A DNA stretch of 64,000 bases from Osedax fenrisi (Eukaryota; Annelida; Polychaeta; Sabellida; Siboglinidae): NCBI GenBank assembly GCA_964019155.1, contig OZ025239.1, positions 110,804,585 through 110,868,584 on the forward strand, given 5' to 3'. Under the pieces are notes generated by a model that ran no database searches, was not told the DNA's origin, and worked only from the letters and a program-made list of their open reading frames with translations. The position numbers and the translations under genes are program-made. Position 1 is the first letter of the stretch. Each line of letters starts with the position of its first letter. This document shows, piece after piece, positions 38,801 through 47,735 of this stretch.

Positions 38801-41800
38801 CACCTAACCCCAGTCTCAACTATACCTAACCCCAGTCTCAACTACACCCCAGTCTCAACTACACCTCAGTCACAACTACACCTAACCCCAGTCACAACTA
38901 CACCTAACCCCAGTTTCAACTACACCTAACCACAGTCACAACTACACCTAACCCCAGTCACAACTACACCTCAGTCACAACTACACCTAACCCCAGTCTC
39001 AACTACACCTAACCCCAGTCACAACTACACCCCAGTCACAACTACACCTAACCCCAGTCTCAACTACACCTAACCCCAGTCACAACTACACCTATCCCCA
39101 GTCTCAACTACACCTAACCCCAGTCACAACTACACCTAACCCCAGTCTCAACTACACCTAACCCCAGTCACAACTACACCTAACCCCAGTCACAACTACA
39201 CCTAACCCCAGTCACAACTACACCCCAGTCACAACTACACCTAACCCCAGTCTCAACTACACCTAACCCCAGTCACAACTACACCCCGGTCTCAACTACA
39301 CCTAACCCCAGTCACAACTACACCTAACCCCAGTCTCAAATACACCTAACCTCAGTCTCAACTACACCTAACCCCAGTCACAACTACACCTAACCACAGT
39401 CACAACTACACCCCAGTCTCAACTACACCTAACCTCAGTCACAACTACACCCCAGTCACAACTACACCTAACCCCAGTCTCAACTACAACTAACCCCAGT
39501 CACAACTACACCTAACCCCAGTCACAACTACACCTAACCTCAGTCTCAACTACACCTAACCCCAGTCACAACTACACCTAACCTCAGTCTCAACTACACC
39601 TAACCCCAGTCTCAACTACATCTAACCCCAGTCTCAACTACACCTAACCCCAGTCTCAACTACACCTACCCCCAGTCTCAACTACACCTCAGTCACAACT
39701 ACACCTAACCCCAGTCACAACTACACCTAACCCCAGTCACAACTACACCTAACCCCAGTCACAACTACACCTACCCCCAGTCTCAACTACACCTCAGTCA
39801 CAACTACACCTAACCCCAGTCACAACTACACCTAACCCCAGTCTCAACTACACCTAACCCCAGTCACAACTACACCTAACCCCAGTCACAACTACACCTA
39901 ACCCCAGTCTCAACAACACCTAACCCCAGTCACAACTACACCTAACCCCAGTCACAACTAAACCTAACCCCAGTCTCAACAACACCTAACCCCAGTCACA
40001 ACTACACCTAACCCCAGTCTCAACTACACCTAACCCCAGTCACAACTACACTTAACCCCAGTCACAACTACACCTAACCCCAGTCTCAACTACACCTAAC
40101 CCCAGTTACAACTACACCTAACCCCAGTCACAACTACACCTAACCCCAGTCTCAACTACACCCCAGTCACAACTACACCCCAGTCTCAACTACACCTAAC
40201 CCCAGTCACAACTACACCTAACCCCAGTCACAACTATACCTAACCCCAGTCACAACTACACCTAACCCCAGTCACAACTACACCTAACCCCAGTCACAAC
40301 TAAACCTAACCCCAGTCTCAACAACACCTAACCCCAGTCACAACTACACCCCAGTCTCAACTACACCTAACCCCGTCTCAACTACACCTAACCCCAGTCA
40401 CAACTACACCTAACCCCAGTCTAAACTACACCCCAGTCACAACTACACCCCAGTCTCAACTACACCTAACCCCAGTCACAACTACACCTAACCCCAGTCA
40501 CAACTAAACCCCAGTCACAACTACACCTAACCCCAGTCTCAACTACATCTCAGTCACAACTACACCTAACCCCAGTCACAACTACACCTAACCCCAGTTT
40601 CAACTACACCTAACCCCAGTCACAACTACACCTAACCCCAGTCACAACTACACCTAACCCCAGTCTCAACTACACCTAACCCCAGTCACAACTACACCTG
40701 ACCTCAGTCTCAACTACACCTAACCCCAGTCACAACTACACCTAACCCCAATCTCAACTACACCCCAGTCACAACTACACCCCAGTCTCAACTACACCTA
40801 ACCCCAGTCACAACTACACCTAACCCCAGTCACAACTACACCTAACCCCAGTCTCAACTACATCTAACCCCAGTCTCAACTACACCCCAGTCACAACTAC
40901 ATCTAACCCCAGTCACAACTACACATAACCCCAGTCACAACTACACATAACCCCAGTCTCAACTACACCTAACCCCAGTCTCAACTACACCTAACCCCAG
41001 TCTCAACTACACCTAACCCCAGTCACAACTACACCTAACCCCAGTCTCAACTACACCTAACCTCAGTCACAACTACACCTAACCTCAGTCTCAACTACAC
41101 CTAACCTCAGTCTCAACTACACCTAACCCCAGTCTCAACTACACCCCAGTCTCAACTACACCTAACCCCAGTCTCAACTACACCTAACCCCAGTCACAAC
41201 TACACCTAACCCCAGTCACAACTACACCTAACCCCAGTCTCAACAACACCTAACCCCAGTCACAACTAAACCTAACCCCAGTCTCAACAACACCTAACCC
41301 CAGTCACAACTACACCTAACCCCAGTCACAACTACACCCCAGTCACAACTACACCTAACCCCAGTCTCAACTACACCTAACCCCAGTCACAACTACACCT
41401 AACCCCAGTCTCAACTACACCTAACCCCAGTCATAACTACACCTAACCCCAGTCTCAACTACACCTAACCCCAGTCTCAACTACACCTAACCCCAGTCTC
41501 AACTACACCTAACCCCAGTCATAACTACACCTAACCCCAGTCACAACTACACCTAACCCCAGTCTCAACTACACCTAACCCCAGTCACAACTACACCTAA
41601 CCCCAGTCACAACTACACCTAACCCCAGTCACAACTACACCTAACCCCAGTCTCAACTACACCTAACCCCAGTCACAACTACACCTAACCCCAGTCTCAA
41701 CTACACCTAACCCCAGTCACAACTACACCTAACCTCAGTCTCAACTACACCTAACCCCAGTCACAACTACACCTAACCCCAGTCTCAACTACACCTAACC

Positions 41801-42735
41801 CCAGTCACAACTACACCTAACCCCAGTCACAACTACACCTAACCCCAATCACAACTACACCCCATTCACAACTACACCTAACCTCAGTCTCAACTACACA
41901 TAACCCCAGTCTCAACTACACCCCAGTCACAACTACATCTAACCCCAGTCACAACTACACATAACCCCAGTCACAACTACACATAACCCCAGTCTCAACT
42001 ACACCTAACCCCAGTCTCAACTACACCTAACCCCAGTCTCAACTACACCTAACCCCAGTCACAACTACACCTAACCCCAGTCTCAACTACACCTAACCTC
42101 AGTCACAACTACACCTAACCTCAGTCTCAACTACACCTAACCTCAGTCTCAACTACACCTAACCCCAGTCTCAACTACACCCCAGTCTCAACTACACCTA
42201 ACCCCAGTCTCAACTACACCTAACCCCAGTCACAACTACACCTAACCCCAGTCACAACTACACCTAACCCCAGTCTCAACAACACCTAACCCCAGTCACA
42301 ACTAAACCTAACCCCAGTCTCAACAACACCTAACCCCAGTCACAACTACACCTAACCCCAGTCACAACTACACCCCAGTCACAACTACACCTAACCCCAG
42401 TCTCAACTACACCTATCCCCAGTCACAACTACACCCCAGTCTCAACAACACCTAACCCCAGTCACAACTACACCCCAGTCTCAACTACACCTAACTCCAG
42501 TCACAACTACACCTAACCCCAATCACAACTACACCTAACCTCAGTCTCAACTACATCTAACCCCAGTCTCAACTACACCTAACCCCAGTCACAACTACAC
42601 CTAACCCCAGTCACAACTACACCTAACCCCAGTCACAACTACACCTAACCTCAGTCTCAACTACACCTAACCTCAGTCTCAACTACACCTAACCCCAGTC
42701 TCAACTACACCTAACCTCAGTCTCAACTACATCTA
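32861..42735. repeat. 9.9-kb minisatellite of 22-bp and 17-bp units
   Basis: The main unit is C(A/T)CAACTACACCTAACCCCAGT (22 bp), with a deleted 17-bp form (CACAACTACACCCCAGT or CACAACTACACCTCAGT). The array holds roughly 450-460 units. Variants (TATACC, ACTTAACCCCATT, ACATAACC, CACGACTAC, CCCCGGTCTC) mark higher-order structure: about 2.6 kb from ~33.72 kb recurs at ~36.78 kb (offset ~3.06 kb), ~0.3-kb blocks repeat within, and ~0.47 kb at 40.90 kb recurs at 41.94 kb. Twenty-two is not a multiple of three and the unit holds TAA (+) and TAG (-), so it is not coding. It is much GC-richer than its surroundings. Confidence 0.97.
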
Positions 42736-43270
42736 GACATTTGAGGACGTTTTATGAAATTTAATATTAGTTTCATTTTAATTAATTCATTCATTGGTTT
42801 TCAAATATTAAATCGTTTATTGCATGAATATACCATATCTAATAGGATAATATTTATATTTACACATACTCGAGTATATGAAGGACATATACTAAATGAC
42901 TAGAGGCTATTAAACTAAATAATTGTAATTTTTCTATTGTATATATTCATTACATAATAACTAATATGCAAATGAAAAACTACATCATGGTATAGCTCTG
43001 GAACACAAATATAAAAATAGAAAATATCATAGATTGATTTATTATAAAAAAATTATCTTCGAAAGCTGTAAAATATCTAAAAGCGTAGGGATACAAAATA
43101 AATATAACATTTATTTGATAAAATAAACTAGTAAACATTTCCTAATGTAAAATGTAAATAATTAGTTATAACGGTATAAGGAAACTTCATATATACAATC
43201 ACTAATGAAAATATAACTAATTATTACCATAGCCCTTGGGCTTTGGTATTACTACACTACACTAGGTAAA

Positions 43271-43331
<61 letters not shown>

Positions 43332-43507
43332 TATGATATATACTATGTACCAATATATCTACATATATTTCCATAATAAATAAAATATAGATTTAATTAT
43401 AAAATAATTACATATAAATGAATTATTAATAATATAATTAGCATAATCTCATCGATAAAGAATTTTCATTATTCCCTAAAAACTAATAAATACACATTTT
43501 TACCTAT
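42736..43507. other. Gene-free AT-rich stretch with (TA)n run
   Basis: Nothing is recognised except a TA microsatellite at 43273-43328. Confidence 0.5.
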
Positions 43508-44677
43508 TAGTGTTGGAAACGGTTTCGAATATTGAATCGAATATTCAATTCTTTCAAATAGTAAATTTTTGAATTTGACAGATATTCGAAAATGTCGAAT
43601 ACCTAAATCTAATTATTCGAAAATTTCGAATATTAATTTAACTATTCAAATAATTTAATACTATTTACCATAGGAAATTTACTCTCGTTTTAACTTTTTA
43701 ACCTTGCTCACAAATTGTAAACATATAATCTGTTTCGAATATAACAATCATTTCTGACGAGGTATACCTCTATTATAAGTATACTTATCATCTGATTCAT
43801 ATTTTTTTATAATGAAATAGATGAACTGAAATTATATCTGGATAAACCGATAATTGACAGGAATGATTGTCTATTAATGTGATGGTCTGACTATGATAAG
43901 GAATTTCCAATTCTTTCCAAGATTTCAAATAACTGGGCAGTCATCTTCTGTTCCTGCAGAAAGAATATTTTCTATGGCTTTAAATATTTTAACAAAAAAC
44001 GTTCAAAATCATGTCCATCGAAATTAGACTTATTGATATTCATTAATCAAAATTAATATCCATTTTTAATTATATTACATACTATTATTATATATATTTG
44101 GCAAAATAAATAATTATTATTCTTTTTAATTATTAAATATATTTACTATTTGAAATCTTCAAAGTGTATTTATTTACTATTAAACCTTAGAAATGAATAA
44201 TTTAACTATTTGAAAACTTTGAATACATGATTTAATACAAATAATACTATTTAAAACCTTCGAAGTGTATCTATTTACTATTTTAAATCTTCGAAAACTT
44301 AATTTAATAAAAAATAATACTATTTGAAACCTTCGAAGTGTATTTATTTACTATTTTAAACCTTAAAAATGAATAATTTAACTATTAGAAAACTTTTTAT
44401 ACTTAATTTAATACAAATAATACTATTTAAAAACTTCAAAGTGTATTTATTTACTATTTTACACCTTAGAAATGAATAATTTAACTATTCGAAAACTTTG
44501 AATACTTCATTTAATACAAATAATACTATTTAAAACCTTAACAGTGTATTTATTTACTATTTTAAACCTTCGAATACTTAATTTAATAAAAATAATACTA
44601 TTTGAAACCTTCGAAGTGTATTTATTCACTATTCTAAATCTTTGAATGAGTGAAAAATCTGAAAATTTCCAACACTA
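43508..44677 (+). mobile_element. Defective hAT transposon with 8-bp TSD
   Basis: TIRs TAGTGTTGGAAA (43508-43519) and TTTCCAACACTA (44666-44677) are perfect inverse copies. TTACCTAT before and CTACCTAT after agree at 7 of 8 positions, an hAT-length target duplication. Inside are a transposase C-terminal relic at about 43880-44050 and, from about 44130 to 44640, tandem units carrying ACCTTCGAAGTGTATTTA spaced 70-106 bp apart. Subterminal TTCGAA-rich sequence lies inside both ends. Confidence 0.85.
43880..44050 (+). pseudogene. hAT transposase C-terminal dimerisation domain relic
   Basis: A frame reads SSSVPAERIFSMALNILTKN, the S(V)P(A/S)ER(I/V)FS signature of the hAT C-terminal dimerisation domain. 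The upstream sequence encoding FPILSKISNNW is in another frame, so at least one shift has occurred. Only this tail of the protein is left. Confidence 0.75.
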
Positions 44678-45022
44678 CTACCTATACATATATCTTACCG
44701 TAATACTATTCCAATAATATTCATTTTACTACATTATCTATGACTTCTTTCATATAGTTTTTTATAGTTAATATTAAATATATTTATTAACATTTTATTT
44801 TGAAGTTAGTTGATAATAAAATCGTAGTCCATCTTTATTCATACTCTAGTATTTAATATATAAAAAAGTATCTAACATATTAAGAACAAATATATATACT
44901 ATATATATGTATACTATAAATATCTAGGTACCTATAAATGTACCTACTGCTATATAATAAAGTAATAATGTTATTTATTTTGAAAAGGTATATACCAAGG
45001 GTATATACATGTATATACGTAG

Positions 45023-45060
45023 CAAGACCTCCTATAACCTCGAGGTTATAGGAGGTCTTG
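45023..45060. mobile_element. 38-bp perfect palindrome micro-insertion, copy 2
   Basis: Two exact 19-nt arms (CAAGACCTCCTATAACCTC and its complement) with no loop. Flanks TACGTAG (45016-45022) and TAAGTAG (45061-45067) agree at 6 of 7 positions. Confidence 0.7.
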
Positions 45061-45353
45061 TAAGTAGTGATGGGTGACGGGTATTTCGGCATTATATAGT
45101 TCGATTGTCAGTGCTATTTCACTGAAAACTGAACTTTCCAGCTTAAATGTAAGCGCTGAAATAACGAGGCTGACATTTTACTAAATTAAAATGTTATATA
45201 AAGTGGAATTTCAAGCGATAATTAGTAGAGAGCGCTAGTGCAAGTATAGATTGGATTTTATAGGTGCCCACTGTATATAAGTATAAATACCTGAATATAG
45301 CATATGTAACGATACAACTGATACATTGATCTATTCTACGACCATATTATAAT

Positions 45354-45391
45354 CAAGACCTCCTATAACCTCGAGGTTATAGGAGGTCTTG
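45354..45391. mobile_element. 38-bp perfect palindrome micro-insertion, copy 3
   Basis: Identical over all 38 bp to copy 2. TTATAAT flanks it exactly on both sides (45347-45353 and 45392-45398). It lies 293 bp from copy 2, and the intervening DNA is not similar to that around copy 1. Confidence 0.75.
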
Positions 45392-45854
45392 TTATAATTG
45401 GTTGATAGAGTTATCCACAAAAATATCAATATTTTCAGTCATAAAGGTCTATATTTGTACCTTATTTGTATTTTAAAAATATTTTGTTTTCATTCAAATT
45501 AGATTTTTGTTATTTTTTGTACATACTATATTTATTTTTATATATATTTTAAAATTTACCATAAATATATTGAAATATATTAATTTATTATTATTGATTA
45601 TTATAAAGATTATTCAATTATTATGTGTTAGTTTTATATTAGTGTCTTCTCATTTATAAAAGTTTTTTTTGTAATAATATTTATAATTTAATATTTAAAT
45701 ATATAATTAATAATGTATTACTCCGGGTATTACTGTTACAAATTACGAATTCAAGAATTAATAAATTTATTTAAAGTTACGAACGAATTTTCCAAACATT
45801 TCTATCTCTTATTTTTGTATTATTTATATTCTCCCTATTAAATAAATGTTTATC

Positions 45855-46920
45855 AAATATCCCAATATTCACTATCATCTTTATGCTGATGATCTACAGA
45901 TATATATACGTCATTTCCTAGTTCTAGTGATTCTGATATGATTCAAATGTCTATGTTTAACTGTATTACTGATCTCACTGAATGGTTCTCTCATAACTCT
46001 CTCTCCTTAAATATGACTAAAACTGACACTATCATATTTTCGAGACCCAGTTCTCCACTATCAATCACTCATCCTTTTTTACTATCTCTACCAACTTCTG
46101 AATCTATAACTACCCTCGGTTTCACTCTAACATCTCACATAGACTACTCTCCACATATTAATAACATGATTCGCACTGCCAACTATTTTCTATACAATGT
46201 TAGAAAATCTCGTAATAAGCTTACCTTCACCATGATGAAATGTTTAATTCACTCGCTAGTTTTCAGCAGACTTATATATTGCTGTTCATTATTATGTAAT
46301 TTACCTGTCAACCTTATGTATAAACTTGAGCGTATTCAACGTCGTGGTATACGTGTATTATATAAACCAAAGATTTTGCGAAGCTTCCTTCGGAAAATCT
46401 TTGTATAAACTAAACTTTGCTTCAATTGTTTCTATATCTGATTTAATGAGATCATTAGGCTGGCTTAAGTTTAGATATATTTGTATACATAGGCTATTGT
46501 GTATTACACATAAGGCTATTCACCGTGGATTTCCTGAATATTTAGCTCAATCCATTACTATTCAGAGTTCGAACAGATCCAGTCGGAAGTGCCACATCAT
46601 GAAGTTGGTGAAACAATCTATATCGTTGGCATTCTCTAAATCTGCTTTCTCGGTTATTGCTCCGAAAAGCTGGAATTATCTTCCTTATGATATTCGTTCT
46701 GCTACATCAATTTCATTGTTTAAACGCATAGACATTAGAGTGAGGTATCTCAATATCTATGTTTAAACGTAAACTGTATGTTCATTTTAATTAAGTCATT
46801 GTAATTCGTTCTATTTTATTTTATTATTCGTTCTCTATTTATTTTTTATTATCTAACGACGAATATAACCACACAGTGTTTTTGTAGTCAATAAACTATA
46901 TATAAATAAATAAATAAAAT
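45855..46920 (+). pseudogene. Decayed LINE (CR1/L2/jockey-like) reverse transcriptase 3' part
   Basis: The frame at 45855 reads IHYHLYADDLQIYI, with the catalytic YADD of the reverse transcriptase at 45882-45893. After a shift near 45930 it continues MSMFNCITDLTEWFSHNSLS then LNMTKTDTIIF (the W..N.L.LN..KT thumb motif), and RLIYCCSLLCNLP. After another shift near 46385 it reads LGWLKFRYICIHRLLCITHK and PKSWNYLPYDIRSATSISLF, the C-terminal WN.LP..IR motif. A 3' UTR ends in AATAAATAAATAAAA (46903-46918), a tandem tail typical of these LINEs. No intact protein remains. Confidence 0.85.
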
Positions 46921-47526
46921 TATATTTTGTTAAGTAGCATAAATATTATTAATATTTTTTATTTTGTTTATTTCGTATTATTTATTTCAATAACATGTAA
47001 CAAATATTTTAGTTTCTCAGATAATATATTTGTGAAATAAAAATAAATCAATCATTATATTAAAAAGGGTTTTCATAAATTATAATTAATTAATAATAAT
47101 ATATTTGACATTTCTACTTTATAAATTTAATTCATATGAAATGATAAGATTAATATTACTACCAATGTTTTTTACTCCCTTTTAATACTAATAAGTGATA
47201 TTGCAAAGATTTTTTCAGAATCTTTGTTGAAATTAATTCAAATCATGGACAATTTTAAATTCTATGATTGATATTCGTATATTATCATAATATAAGTATT
47301 ACATATATATTTATAATTAATATTTACTATGTGTTTTATGTACCCTTATTTTATTCTATACGTAGCTTTATTGTTATTTAAATTTCATATTGTTAAGCTT
47401 ATTATCAAGTGAAAACTTTTAAAAAGGACATAAATTGGTAAAACATATTCCATGATTATAGCAAGGACACGATGTCCTTGATTATAGATTTATGTCAAAG
47501 TTGACGTAAACGGATGTAAACAAATT
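46921..47526. other. Intergenic AT-rich sequence upstream of RPS12
   Basis: No gene is seen. The last ~100 bp must hold the RPS12 promoter. Confidence 0.5.
47462..47480. promoter_or_regulatory. 19-nt inverted repeat upstream of RPS12
   Basis: Arms CAAGGACA and TGTCCTTG are separated by 3 nt, about 50 nt before the likely transcription start. The position suits a dimeric transcription-factor site, but no factor is identified. Confidence 0.3.
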
Positions 47527-47562
47527 CTTTTCCCTTTTAAATTTTTTTAATTACGGAACATT
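47527..47562 (+). promoter_or_regulatory. RPS12: Probable RPS12 5' non-coding exon with TOP start
   Basis: A pyrimidine tract beginning CTTTTCCCTTTT (47527 on) resembles the 5' terminal oligopyrimidine start of ribosomal protein mRNAs, which couples translation to TOR signalling. A strong donor GTGAGT follows at 47563. The next exon starts after the AG at 47700-47701 and reaches the ATG at 47719. The exact start base is inferred, not shown. No TATA box is obvious, as is common for this gene class. Confidence 0.6.
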
Positions 47563-47701
47563 GTGAGTACTCTCTTAAAATCTTCACTAATCAGTGTTTT
47601 TACATTGAATTCTATAAACATAATTATATAAAGCAATAGTAAATATTTTAGTATTTATACATATAAGTTTAGATTTTTCATAAACTATGTATATTTTACA
47701 G

Positions 47702-47735
47702 AAGGACGTCCGAAAGTCATGTCTGACACGGAAGG
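47702..47735 (+). other. RPS12: RPS12 exon 2 (start-codon exon)
   Basis: A 34-nt exon preceded by TATTTTACAG. It has 17 nt of 5' UTR followed by the ATG and 17 coding nucleotides. It ends in GAAGG before GTTAGC, and the split glycine codon is completed by the first A of the next exon. Confidence 0.85.

Noticed and set aside
32861..42735. Interstitial true telomere array
   Set aside because: CCTAACCC occurs once per 22-bp unit rather than as contiguous TTAGG/TTAGGG repeats, so it is only telomere-like.
45066..45190. Transposon starting TAGTGATGGGTGA
   Set aside because: The start resembles an hAT end, but no inverse partner or target duplication was found in the window.
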